Source of the DNA: Bartonella vinsonii subsp. berkhoffii ATCC 51672 | GTDB taxonomy: Bacteria; Pseudomonadota; Alphaproteobacteria; Rhizobiales; Rhizobiaceae | DNA: 64,000 nucleotides | NCBI RefSeq assembly: GCF_902825225.1 | Contig: NZ_CADEAK010000002.1 | Coordinates: 1-64,000 of the forward strand | Direction of reading: 5' to 3' | Part shown: positions 26,051 through 34,913 of the stretch, one piece after another | Layout of the letters: the number at the start of each line of letters is the position of its first letter | Position numbering within the stretch: the stretch's first letter is position 1 | Translations under genes and position numbers: made by a program | The notes under the pieces: generated by a model | Databases searched by the model: none | Told to the model about the DNA's origin: nothing | The model's input: the letters and a program-made list of their open reading frames with translations, nothing else

Positions 26051-26067
26051 AAAGGGCAAGCTGTTTT

Positions 26068-26298
26068 TTATCCAACTCTGCATCCTGCTTCATTGTGCTT
26101 TTCTTTTTTTGCTCTCTGCTCAAGCACGCTATCGCGTTCTTTAAGTACGTGTTTCAGTTCCTTTTTCACTTTACAATATAACCGCGCACGCTTGATAAAC
26201 AGATAATAAAGCACCAAAACCGGCAGAGTTATTAAAATGCCTATTATTGTCCAAGACAAAAAACGGAGACCCATTAATGCTATAAAACTACTGGTCAT
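26068..26298 (-). CDS. Cassette B protein (B5)
   Basis: 76 residues: FIALMGLRFLSWTIIGILIT, LPVLVLYYLFIKRARLYCKV, KKELKHVLKERDSVLEQRAK and a short tail. A clean example of the B pattern (LYY-F-KRARLYCKVKKELKxVL). The A gene before it has a stop, so this B may survive alone. Confidence 0.65.
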   Translation of the reverse strand: MTSSFIALMGLRFLSWTIIGILITLPVLVLYYLFIKRARLYCKVKKELKHVLKERDSVLEQRAKKEKHNEAGCRVG

Positions 26299-26309
26299 CT
26301 TTTCCCCCT

Positions 26310-26610
26310 ATCGCGTCCTGCACACACAGTGCTTTATCGCGTTGTTCAATGGCTTCTTCCAGTTGTTGAAGTGTTTTTCTCAGTTTGCCAGTTAATTTGA
26401 TAAAGAACACCCCAATAACGGGAGACAATAGAAAAAGCACCCTCAATAGACTTCCAAACACCAGCGTGATAAAGACACCTACACCACTCTTCCACCATTG
26501 CCAATTTCCTACAGAGGGGAAGGCTTGTAAAACCGCAATGATGAGAGAAATAAAAAAGAGTATTTTTCATTCTTTTGGCCACAGAGATTCTTTAAAAGAA
26601 AGAGGGCGTA
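26310..26610 (-). pseudogene. Cassette A pseudogene
   Basis: Reading IRPLSFKESLWPKE-stop, then KILFFISLIIAVLQAFPSVG, VGVFITLVFGSLLRVLFLLS, PVIGVFFIKLTGKLRKTLQQ and LEEAIEQR. One internal stop at the REY position; otherwise the A body is open. Confidence 0.6.
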
Positions 26611-26699
26611 TTTTTGTATCAAGCGCTACACTTTGCCTCTTCATTTCTTTCTTATCACCACGCAAATGTTGTATTGCATTTTTTTGCTGTGTCCTGCTC

Positions 26700-26870
26700 T
26701 CTCTCAATTCTCGTGTTACTTTACAGTAGCATTTCACATACTTGATAAAAAATAAGGAAGCCTAATCATGACCACAAAGAATAAAAAGAATAAAATGCCT
26801 ATGATGGTGAGTCCTAAAAAACCTAAATATTTTATAAAAACAGCTATTTTTCTTCCCTCTCGGGTTGTAT
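26700..26870 (-). pseudogene. Cassette B pseudogene
   Basis: Reading FIKYLGFLGLTIIGILFLLF FVVMIRLPYF, then a frameshift into IKYVKCYCKVTRELRE. The second frame carries the B tail. Confidence 0.55.
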
Positions 26871-26893
26871 AAACTTATCGGTTTAGCCGCAAC

Positions 26894-27220
26894 TTAAGCA
26901 AACGTTTCCAATTTTCTTATCATTTTTTTCACTCCATACTGGAATATCGTGTAGAGTATCAAAATCACCGGTAAGAAGAAAACGATACAGGCCCAGCCCC
27001 CAAAATACGTCTTAAAAACAACTTCACCAATGCGCAACAAAGCAGGGGCATTCATTTGCAAGAAAAACACAGATTTTGGGAGAAACGCCATAAAACTAAA
27101 CTGGTGAATCCCACAAAAAGGACAAAAAGGAGAAAAGCTATACAAAAGATTATTCTATACTCTCTTCTTGAGAGCGCAAAAGATTCTTTAAAGGCAAAGC
27201 ACTGAACTTCGTACCAAGAA
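26894..27220 (-). pseudogene. Cassette A pseudogene, frameshifted
   Basis: The N-terminal A pattern is in one frame (CFAFKESFALSRREYRIIFC, then IAFLLFVLFVGFTSLVLW) and ends at a stop; the C-terminal part is in another frame (FKTYFGGWACIVFFLPVILI, LYTIFQYGVKKMIRKLETF). The 83-codon ORF 26894-27145 is the second half with an unrelated start. Confidence 0.6.
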
Positions 27221-27263
27221 CTGCATTTTGCACCTTTTTCTCTCTCTCATAATGACCTAATTT

Positions 27264-27437
27264 CTACATTGCACTCTTTTTGAGTTTCCAAAACATGCTG
27301 AACAACAATCCCGCACATTTCACAAAAGAGTAATGAATTGCAATGATTATCATCATGGTGGAAACAGTAATCATGCTAAATGCGAGCAGCATGAACAATC
27401 CTGTAAATATTATGGTCAATACGAAAAAAACTGTCAT
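27264..27437 (-). CDS. Cassette B protein (B8)
   Basis: 57 residues, MTVFFVLTIIFTGLFMLLAF, SMITVSTMMIIIAIHYSFVK, then a short KLKKSAM end. Two membrane segments and the B-type HYSF-K junction, with a shorter tail. Its ATG overlaps the TGA of the A gene as ATGA, the signature of translational coupling. Confidence 0.6.
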   Translation of the reverse strand: MTVFFVLTIIFTGLFMLLAFSMITVSTMMIIIAIHYSFVKCAGLLFSMFWKLKKSAM

Positions 27438-27935
27438 TTTCTCCCCCTTTTGTGTTCTGCTAAGTCATTGGTCTTTTGCTGCTCGATCGATTGTTCCAAT
27501 TGCTGTATCATTCCTTTTAGTTCCCGCTTCAATATGGCGCGGAGGAAAACAATGAATGGAAAGAATCCAATAAGACATCCCAAAAGCCCTTGTGGTAAGA
27601 GACATATAAAAGCCCACACGCCATTCCACCCAGCGGCACGCCATAATTCTAACATCTTCATTTGTTGAAGATAACTTTTTTGCACAAACTGTGCATTAAA
27701 ACCTTCCTGCAATCCCCCCTTGAAACTGCTCCTTAGCCATAGCTTGAAGCTGCTCCTTTGATATCACATGAAAAAATTCCAAGGGTTGCATATAAGTTGT
27801 AGCGGCTACCGCTATCAATGCTATCATAGCGAGACAACAAACGATGACATAATCTTTTGTGGAAAGAACCATCTTGTTTTTGAAGAAAAAAAGCCGCGAT
27901 TCTTTACCCAACACTCTTTGAGATACAAAAGCCAT
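27434..27935 (-). pseudogene. Cassette A gene split by a frameshift (A8)
   Basis: N-terminal half from ATG 27935: FFFKNKMVLSTKDYVIVCCL, AMIALIAVAATTYMQPLEFF, up to KEQFQGG. The homology continues after a one-base shift near 27700: NAQFVQKSYLQQMKMLELWR, GVWAFICLLPQGLLGCLIGF, FPFIVFLRAILKRELKGMIQ, QLEQSIEQQK. A C-run (CCCCCC near 27714) is the likely slippage site. Repaired it would be about 165 residues, longer than the other A proteins because of the middle loop. Confidence 0.6.
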
Positions 27936-27999
27936 ATCCTCTTCCTTTTAAAAAGATTCGTGCTGTGACTTATCAATGTCCACGCTGATACCCCCCCCC

Positions 28000-28927
28000 C
28001 CACTTCTTAAATATGATGCACCCCTCACGAGGGCACCAGCCTAAATTTTCACAAATTTCAATTTTTACAAATCTAAATTTCACAATTGTACAAACTTTTT
28101 CACGTGTATGAACTCTTTCATACCTTCTTCATCATATTTTCAACCACGCTTTTCAGTTTCTAAGCTTTTCAGCTCCTAAACCGATGAAGCACAGTTGATA
28201 AAAAATCATACAGTGTCAAAATTCGTACAGCAAATGGAAGCGTTTTTAACATCCAAAACAGGAAAAGTAAAACCCTTAAATATAAAACTGGCGCATTTTC
28301 CCCACCGCCTTCTCTATACTGATTGCCCCATATCGTCATCTCTTATCGGATTGCTTTTCCCAATGCTACCCTGTCTTTTAAGAGAGCCTTTTCAAGCAAC
28401 AGAGCAATCGTTTAATATAAAATGACAGCAGCACAAAGTCAAAATCTCCTGAGAAAACACGATAGCACGATCATAATAACCACGCACACCTCCTTCACCC
28501 TTCTTTGCCAATTGACCAAATCAAACCCTGTTAAAATTGTGTCATAAAACGAAGTGGAATGATTTACTCTCTCTTCTTCCTGTCGAAAGCCATTTTGTGA
28601 TGGAGACACGCAGACTTTTCTCTCAGAAAGAAACATTTTGCTCTTACAGATCAGTTTCATTATACCCATCAGAATGCGAAACACTTTCATTGATTTATAA
28701 ATTCTACAAAAAATGAAATCATACATGAAAGAAATGATTCAATAGAAAACATATCAGAACCAAGGAAAACAGGAAGATTTTAGAGCGAGAGAGGGAAAAG
28801 CTTTGTAATGTAAGAATTGCAGTTATAAACCGCAATGTCGACTGTCAGAACAGTGTCGATTTTCAGAACGGACACTTAGAGCTCGAGATCGAGAGAACAG
28901 GAATAAAAATCCCTTAGGGCTTACAAA
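28000..28927. other. Decayed inter-cassette region
   Basis: Starts with ACTTCTTAAATATGATGCACC (cut here) and CTCACGAGGGCACCAGCC, which recurs in altered form at about 29615-29665, upstream of the next A gene; this is probably the conserved region before each cassette. A C10 run lies near 27990. The 95-codon minus frame at 28439-28726 has no recognisable motif. Confidence 0.45.
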
Positions 28928-28979
28928 AAGAAGAAAAATTAAGCAAAGGAGCAACACCCTTTGCTTAATTTTTCTTCTT
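28928..28979. terminator. Very strong bidirectional terminator
   Basis: Perfect 22-bp inverted repeat (28928-28949 with 28958-28979) around an 8-base loop; arms are AAGAAGAAAAATTAAGC-rich and the mirror is T-rich. It lies about 45 bp after the last B gene of the array on the minus strand and would end that cassette's transcript. Confidence 0.9.
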
Positions 28980-29021
28980 CTCTCTTTACCATAGGTTTTA
29001 GAAGAGCACCTATTGCTTTTT

Positions 29022-29173
29022 TTACTCTTCTAGTTCCTTTTGCATGTCGAAATACAATCTCGCACGTTTGAAAAAAGGTAATAAATTCCAACAAGGACCA
29101 TACTGTTTAAAATAGCAATGATGATAAGACCAAAAAACGCAAGAATACCGAACAATATTGTAAAAATAATCAT
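29022..29173 (-). pseudogene. Cassette B gene with frameshift (B9)
   Basis: ATG 29173 with GGGGAAAG upstream. Reads MIIFTILFGILAFFGLIIIA, ILNSMVLVGIYYLF, then a T6 run breaks the frame; shifted by one it gives PFFKRARLYFDMQKELEE, the B tail, ending in TAA at 29022. Unshifted it stops at 29030 after 47 residues. The T6 tract may be a natural slippage site or a recent loss. Confidence 0.6.
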
Positions 29174-29182
29174 TTCTTTCCC

Positions 29183-29604
29183 CTATTTTGTTTGTGCAAA
29201 AACGGATTTGTCTTGTTGTTCAGGTGATTTTTCCAATTTCTGCAACATTGCTTTCAAACGACGATTGAGAAGACATGAAGCGTCAAAACGACCGGTAAGA
29301 ATATGATAGACAATCCCCAGATAAAAACCGGCAAGAAAATGGTAAAATCAAAAAAGCCGCCGTCCCCACCATAAATTCTACCAGTAAACAACCCTAGGAG
29401 AAATACAGGCAGATACACTGCACGAAGGGCCCCTAAAATCAACAGAGCCAAAGCGATACAGAGGATTATTTTATAATCTCTCATTGAAAGGATCATAGAG
29501 CTTTTAAAAGCCAAGAGTTTAGATCCCTTATCAAAGGTTGAATATGATCTTGTCTTCGTACCCTGTGTTTGAGCAGAGTCGTGTTGTGATATATCTATGG
29601 TCAT
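29183..29604 (-). pseudogene. Cassette A gene with late frameshift (A9)
   Basis: N-terminal extension MTIDISQHDSAQTQGTKTRS..., then MILSMRDYKIILCIALALLI, LGALRAVYLPVFLLGLF, FTIFLPVFIWGLSIIFLPVV, LTLHVFS; here the open frame ends (29254) but a one-base shift restores RLKAMLQKLEKSPEQQDKSV and a stop at 29183. The lost part is the basic tail common to A proteins. The truncated 116-residue protein may still be made. Confidence 0.6.
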
Positions 29605-30871
29605 GCAAATATGCCCCCACTTCTTAAATATTTAGTACCTCTCATGAGGCACCGGCTTAAAGCTCTCCCACATTTTCCCCCGTCCACACAGAGACACGTA
29701 TAAAAGCATACCTCAACATAGAGAGAAAAAAGCCCAACCACTATAAAACCGCCTGTTTGTTACAATCAAAGCAGCACCGACAATGCGGTATAAGCTCTTT
29801 GCGCCTTAATAAACAAACACCCAAAGCACATGGAGGTCTTAATAGCTCTCTGCGTAAAAAGCGCCTATAATAGCCCCCATAAAAATTTTCAATCCCCATT
29901 CACAAGATTTCATCAAAAAGATCCGCGGTGTGTCTAAAAATGTGTGTCTAAAAAACGGCAGAATACATATTACGCAACACACATACTCGATATATTGAAA
30001 AAAATATTCGCGGGAGAAAAAACAACAGCTCTTTTCAAAATTGCCTCCCATCTTTCAGAAAAATCCGATGGCAAGAAGTATTTTTTACAGAACGGGAAAA
30101 GGAGAGGAATTTATTTTATATTCTATAAAGGATATTCATAAAAAGAAAAAGGCAACAATAAAAAACAACAAAACCAGATAGTTTTGTCCCTTACTTTTAT
30201 CATTACCTCCTCAGTCATTACCTTTGTTTTATTGAAAGAAGACGGATATTTCATTTGAAAAATGAAGCTAAACTGTGATATAATTATGGGGAATAAAATT
30301 TGTGTTCTATAAGGATATTCTGTTCAACAGACAACAAACTTTCCTCGAAAAAGGTAAGAGAGACTTTATAAAGAGATGCATCCGGTATCCTTCATGCTGC
30401 ACTTAACAGCAAAATAACAGCCTCAGGAGCAGAAGTTGAGAACGCCCACAAAATCCTCCTCAAGCAGAAAGCAAATAAGACATCCCATCAGAAAACACAT
30501 CTTGAAAAAATTACCAAATATCTCCCCAAGGATATCCTTGGGTATATCCCCGATATATTCCCCAAATATTCCATTATATTTTTTCATTCTCCTTTGGCAG
30601 AAAGCGCTCTTGAATTTCTCGACTCCCACCCTTTTCAAGATATGTTCAAAAATTTCTATGGGAAGCAAATAACCGGTTATCAAGAGCAAGAAATGGTGGT
30701 GAACAGACAAGAGTTGTTTTGCCCTCCAAGAAGCATTGCACGCAATATAAGAGAAAAAAACAACATTGTCCTGCTTTTATCGACAACAATTTTCTGCACA
30801 GCCAATGGGATCATGAAGTTTCCCTGTTCTTCTTAAACAAGCAATCTCTTTTAAATTCAAATGGTAGGTTC
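29605..30871. other. Mixed decayed region
   Basis: Contains the upstream-of-cassette repeat (29615-29665); one remote copy of the membrane-module word of 16-17 kb near 29775 (ACCGACAATGCGGTATAAGC) with a minus-strand FMGAIIGAFYAES reading; and a plus-strand open stretch of about 150 codons, 30372-30836 (EVENAHKILLKQ, ITKYLPKDILGYIPDIF, SALEFLDSHPFQDMFKNFYG), which has no start codon at its beginning. That last piece looks like the 3' part of a lost gene. No intact gene. Confidence 0.5.
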
Positions 30872-31417
30872 ATGAAAATAGGTAAAAAACGCGGTAGACC
30901 TAGAATAGCAGGAAAGCCTAGAGAACCCAATGGCCGTATTTCGCGGGCACAAAAACCACGTACAGCGCCTCCTCTTCTTACGATTGAAATGCGTGCGAAA
31001 CACTTTGGCCTCACCATAGAAGAAGCGAAAAATCCGCTTTCAAGTTCCTATATTGGGCGCCTTTGTTTACTTGGATATAAACAGGATCGATCAGGCATCA
31101 GTAAAGAGCAATATGATACTGCACAAAGGTATCTCCAAATTAGAAACGACTATTTATGTGCAAAAGGCTTGCCAAGCGGCTATTATGATGAATTTACGCA
31201 TGCATCTGATGAAAAAGCACACAAAAAGTGGATTCAAAGAGCAAGTAATCACTATGAAGACATGAAAAAAGCGATTCAAGAAGCACAAAATCTACATCGC
31301 CAACACAATTTTCATGCCGCGTTACAATATCTTGTCGTAGAAGATCAACCGCTCCCTTCACTTGTCAATTCACTGCGCATGATTCTGAATGCGCTTCATA
31401 AACATTTTAACGGTTAA
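30872..31417 (+). CDS. Phage-type protein with AT-hook-like N terminus, paralogue of 17605-18282
   Basis: 181 residues from ATG 30872. The N terminus MKIGKKRGRPRIAGKPREPN contains GRPR, an AT-hook-like minor-groove motif, followed by NGRISRAQ. The rest shows the shared domain: IGRLCLLGYKQDRSGISKEQ, YDTAQRYLQIRNDYLCAKGL, a helical middle, and LPSLVNSLRMILNALHKHF. The similarity to the 17605 product (SKAQYRAAERFYVYWRQS..., LRDCLDLLAFHW) is in layout and key residues. Likely DNA-binding phage regulator; exact role unknown. Confidence 0.7.
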   Translation: MKIGKKRGRPRIAGKPREPNGRISRAQKPRTAPPLLTIEMRAKHFGLTIEEAKNPLSSSYIGRLCLLGYKQDRSGISKEQYDTAQRYLQIRNDYLCAKGLPSGYYDEFTHASDEKAHKKWIQRASNHYEDMKKAIQEAQNLHRQHNFHAALQYLVVEDQPLPSLVNSLRMILNALHKHFNG

Positions 31418-31854
31418 ACAAAGAATGCACTTTTCAAGCCGGCATCCCTCATTCTCTTTTCCAGATTCTATGTGCCAGCCCCCAATGTTGCGAATACCCT
31501 TGCATTGCGACAATTCATAAAGAGGCTTTCTTCCTTTCTTTATAGATTTGCCCACATGCCAAGCTTGCTTGCTCGTCACAAACAAATGATTTTGATTAAT
31601 TCAGCACACACAAATTTGAAATGAGAAAATCTTACAGTATTCTAGCGGTCGAGGTTCTCATTCAACACGCAAAACAATGAATTATCCTTAATAAATCAAT
31701 GTCTTGTCTCATAAGCCCCCAATCGATCTTGAAGACTTTACGAAAGAGGTCACTTTGATAGGTTTGTCACTAAAATCTCTTTATTTTTCATACTATAAAG
31801 CGCCATTTAGGTGCCCTTACATATAAGCTCTCCACTTTAATCATGATTTCGGAG
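31418..31854. other. Intergenic region before the structured element
   Basis: No gene supported. Holds stem-loop repeat copy 1 at about 31611-31665. Confidence 0.5.
31611..31665 (+). repeat. Short stem-loop repeat, copy 1
   Basis: CAAATTTGAAATGAGAAAAT at the start and GGTTCTCATTCAA at the end; TTGAAATGAGAA pairs with TTCTCATTCAA apart from one bulged base. The same element occurs at 32111-32167. Flanking bases (GATTTTG about 20 bases upstream) also match. Confidence 0.85.
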
Positions 31855-31975
31855 CCGCGTGAGAGGAACCAAACAAGCCCGTTATGGTTCTTTTGTCAAG
31901 GACGCCGTAGGCGCCCCGTAGGGGTTGCCTTGACCATAAAAACCAAAGGATTGTTAGTCCTCTCATGAAACGCGG
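31855..31975 (+). ncRNA. Candidate structured RNA or DNA element
   Basis: Nested complementary segments, in order: P1a CCGCGT (31855-31860)/ACGCGG (31970-31975); P1b GAGAGGA (31861-31867)/TCCTCTC (31958-31964); P2 TGGTT (31885-31889)/AACCA (31941-31945); P3 GTCAAGG (31895-31901)/CCTTGAC (31928-31934); and two tip hairpins CGCC-GTA-GGCG (31903-31913) and CCCC-GTA-GGGG (31914-31924). 29 or more Watson-Crick pairs in a 121-base cloverleaf-like figure, much more G+C-rich than its surroundings. No coding frame. I do not recognise the family. As DNA it could be a folded recombination or replication site. Confidence 0.6.
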
Positions 31976-32012
31976 GGTCTGGTGTTATGATTTTGGAGAG
32001 CGGTCATAAAAA

Positions 32013-32037
32013 TTTGAGAGGTTATCCGCCTCTCAAA
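32013..32037 (-). terminator. Terminator for leftward transcription
   Basis: TTTGAGAGG / CCTCTCAAA, 9-bp stem and 7-base loop; on the minus strand it is followed by TTTTT. It lies downstream (plus sense) of the structured element and would shield it from leftward reading, or end a leftward transcript. Confidence 0.65.
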
Positions 32038-32110
32038 AAACTGTTTGAATTTTTGTTGCTCGTTTTTTGAAATGACTGTACCAGTAAGCAAGTGATTTTG
32101 GTCGTATACA

Positions 32111-32167
32111 CAAATTTGAAATGAGAAAATCTACGGTATTCCGGCGGTATTCGGGGTTCTCATTCAA
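32111..32167 (+). repeat. Short stem-loop repeat, copy 2
   Basis: Second copy of the element at 31611-31665, about 500 bp away, with changes mostly in the loop (CTACGGTATTCCGGCGGTA here). The two copies flank the structured element. Confidence 0.85.
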
Positions 32168-32544
32168 AAAGAACAATGATAAATGATCATGATAAAGCAA
32201 TAAGATACCGCTACAACGGCATCAATTTCATTGCCTATGCATCAACACTGTCACATAATGCCCTCCTATACAGAGAGACAATGTTGTTTTTAAAAAATTG
32301 AAAGTTATTCTCTCACATCAAAAAACGCTCTCCAATGAGCCAGCAAACTTTATTGCCCAACCAACCATTGGCAAAATAAAAACATATGACCTTATTTTTC
32401 TGTTGACAGTGTATGAAAAATCGTATTTAATAACGTTCGCGGGGAAGGTTTTTGTTTGTCTAAATTTCATCCTTATTTTTCACAAGATTGTAAAACCTAT
32501 AAAAGTGTAAAACATTGTTTTTGAGGACAGTGAAATGTATTCAT

Positions 32545-33114
32545 CTATAGAATACACGCACTCTCATTTGATTTCACTTTGCATCCATAAACCTTAATCT
32601 CCTGATGGAAAGAGATCCCTGATATTATCAACCTACAAAATGTGAGAATATACCCGCAGCGATGTTGGCGTTGAAGATACAAACGGCTGTTAGCGATGCT
32701 CAATTGCCTGATTGTCATTTTGCCACGGTGGAAATGGATATCCAACGCAGCTCTTCTGAATGTGGAATATTCAGTTTAGCTCTTGCTAAAAAACTTCATA
32801 CCGAATCTGGTAAAATAACAAGAGTTCACGAGGATAATGTGAAGGGTATTTTATGTGAACCCAATACGCCTTTACCTTCTCATAAGTTGGATGCATATCT
32901 TACAGCAAGTTTTTACAAACACACGCAAGGGTCAAGACGTCTTGAAGAATATGTAAAAGCAAATCCGGGAGCTGAACAAGAAAAAGTAAACAAAAAAGGT
33001 GAAACTCTTGGTGAGAGATTTAAGAAGAGTTTAGTGACAACAGAGAAAGGAAAAAATGTCTCTGTTTCGCCACATAGAAAAAGGGTCACTGAATATAAAT
33101 CTCTGACAATGTAG
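32545..33114 (+). pseudogene. YopJ-family acetyltransferase, 5' half destroyed
   Basis: The open part from ATG 32662 encodes 150 residues: QLPDCHFATVEMDIQRSSSE, CGIFSLALAKKLHTESGKIT, then VHEDNVKGIL, LPSHKLDAYLTASFYKHTQ, SVSPHRKRVTEYKSL. This is the C-terminal half of YopJ with its catalytic Cys in SSSECG. Upstream the homology is broken: DGKRSLIL is followed by a frameshift, the EP motif with the catalytic Glu reads QP, an in-frame stop (TAA) is present, and the catalytic His motif is not recognisable. YopJ proteins acetylate Ser/Thr of host MAPK/NF-kB kinases and are injected by type III secretion. The remnant lacks two of three catalytic residues, so it is probably inactive. Confidence 0.88.
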
Positions 33115-33376
33115 TAATACTGTTGCGCATAGGTCGAAGAAAGTTAAGCACTATATCCCAGTTTAATGGATGAAGTGTTTTCACAGTAACCCATTCCATT
33201 GCTTTTCCTGTTTGTAAAACACAAAAAAGAGAGGAAAGCTTTCACATAAAGTTGCAATTCAACTGTCGTAATCAAAAAAGGTGAGACCATAAAGATAAGG
33301 AAAACCATACCAAACATGATTCAACCAGAATAGAAACAGAGCATTCCATGTTGATGATTAACATGGAGGTTAGAGT

Positions 33377-34317
33377 ATGAAACCACAAGATTCAAAAAAC
33401 ACGGCGCAGAGTTCATCACAACCGCAAGAAGGTGCTATCGCCAATGAACCCTTAAACAGTCTCCCTACATCTTTAGCATAACTCAACATCGAAAAAGAAA
33501 AAAATATCCCCTTCCAGCATGAAAAATTGCAAGAGATTATTGCAGAGCTAGAAAGTGATATTGCTGACGGAAAATAGTTCAAAGGCGGGTACCATTATGC
33601 AGAGACAGATCTTAAACTGATGCCAGTTCTGATAGACCAAGCCAATCGTAAATATCAAGGATTAAATCTTAAACTTATTACGACATCTCACGACCTTTCC
33701 CAATCAATAAAAGAAGCAATTAAAAATGGAATTTCATCTTCCAGACTGATCGTAAATACGACAGAGAGAGAGGAATCCATTCTGTAGTGATTGATCATAG
33801 AACCATTGAGGGCAAGACATCCCTCATAGCTTTTGAACCGGCAACGCTCAACAGTGAGATACCACTCTTGTTGGCAGTAAGAATACACCTCACTGTGCAA
33901 CATGCATTGCCTGAGTATCATTTTTCTAAGGTGGAGATGGATATTCAACGCAGCGCCTCTGAATGTGGAATCATCAGTTTGGCTCTTGCCAAAAAGCTTC
34001 ATACCACAACTGAAAAATTGACCAGAATGCACAAAGATAATATTGACGGCGTGTTATGTAAAACAAATACTACTCTCTCTCCTGATAAAGTAGATCCATA
34101 TCTTCCAGTGACCTTTTACAAACACACACAAAGCAAAAGGCATCTTGAAAAATATGTACAATCAAATCCAGAGGCTGAACAAGAAAAAGTAAACAAAAAA
34201 GGCGAAACACTTACTGAGAGATTTAAGAAGAGTTTAGTGACAACAGAGGAAGGAAAAAATGTCTCTGTTTCGCCACATAGAAAAAGAGTCACTGAATATA
34301 AATCTCTGATGATGTAG
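33377..34317 (+). pseudogene. YopJ-family acetyltransferase, full length but broken
   Basis: From ATG 33377 (GGAGGT-like site upstream) the N terminus runs MKPQDSKNTAQSSSQPQEGA to a TAA at 33479; homology continues in the same frame (KLQEIIAELESDIADG) to a TAG at 33575, where Yersinia YopJ has Trp; then LMPVLIDQANRKYQGLNLKL and a one-base frameshift near 33775. After it all three catalytic residues are present: His in GIHSVVIDH, Glu in LIAFEPATL and Cys in SASECG, through the end RKRVTEYKSLMM. About 310 residues if repaired, similar to YopJ (288). The 176-residue downstream frame starts at GTG 33787 but lacks the His. Two stops plus a frameshift make it a pseudogene. Confidence 0.9.
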
Positions 34318-34913
34318 TAATGTTATTGCGCATAGGTGGAAAGAAGTAAAGGCACGACTTTCCGGTTTAGGAATTCAATGTATTTCTATGAGCAAATTTT
34401 CCTGCTTTTGCGATTTATAAAACACAAACACTGTAACTCTTAGCTATTAAAGCAACATACAGTTTTTATCTCAAAAATGGCACCTCTTAAAGCTCTCTCA
34501 TAAATTCTAGAGTTATTTTTAAAGACAAGACATCTCTCCAGAAAGATGCAGAACTTCCCTATTTTAGCAAAAGCCTATGCTTTTAAAAACGCGTCTCATA
34601 GAATCTTGAGAGTGATACCTTTCCCTCTCAAACTGCTACGCATCAAGAATCATCAACAATCCCCACTTTATAGGGGCTGTTAGAATGCCATAAACTCCAC
34701 TTCCTCCCTACTACCGCTCAAACAAGATACCACTAAAGCACCACCTTTAACCAATCGCTTAAAAACCAATCATAGGCCGTTTTACCAACAGCTAAATTGC
34801 TCGTTTTATGACTCTTTCACTGCTCTTCTGTTCCTTGAAAGACGAAGAAAAGTTCATTTTTAAGATGTCAGTCAGCCTCACATAAAGTGGGGCTTTTTTT
34901 TATGGAGAAGCAT
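34318..34913. other. Intergenic region upstream of the lysis module
   Basis: No gene supported. GTCAGCCTCACATAAAGTGG-type palindromic bases (GCCTCAC..GTGGGGC, 34872-34892) lie just before the endolysin gene and might be a terminator of the preceding unit (followed by T7). Confidence 0.45.

Noticed and set aside
28439-28726. 95-codon minus frame as a cassette gene
   Set aside because: Lacks the A and B patterns and a ribosome binding site; lies in the decayed gap before the terminator.
33370-34032. Minus-strand ORFs opposite the YopJ copies
   Set aside because: The plus strand matches YopJ closely across the same bases.
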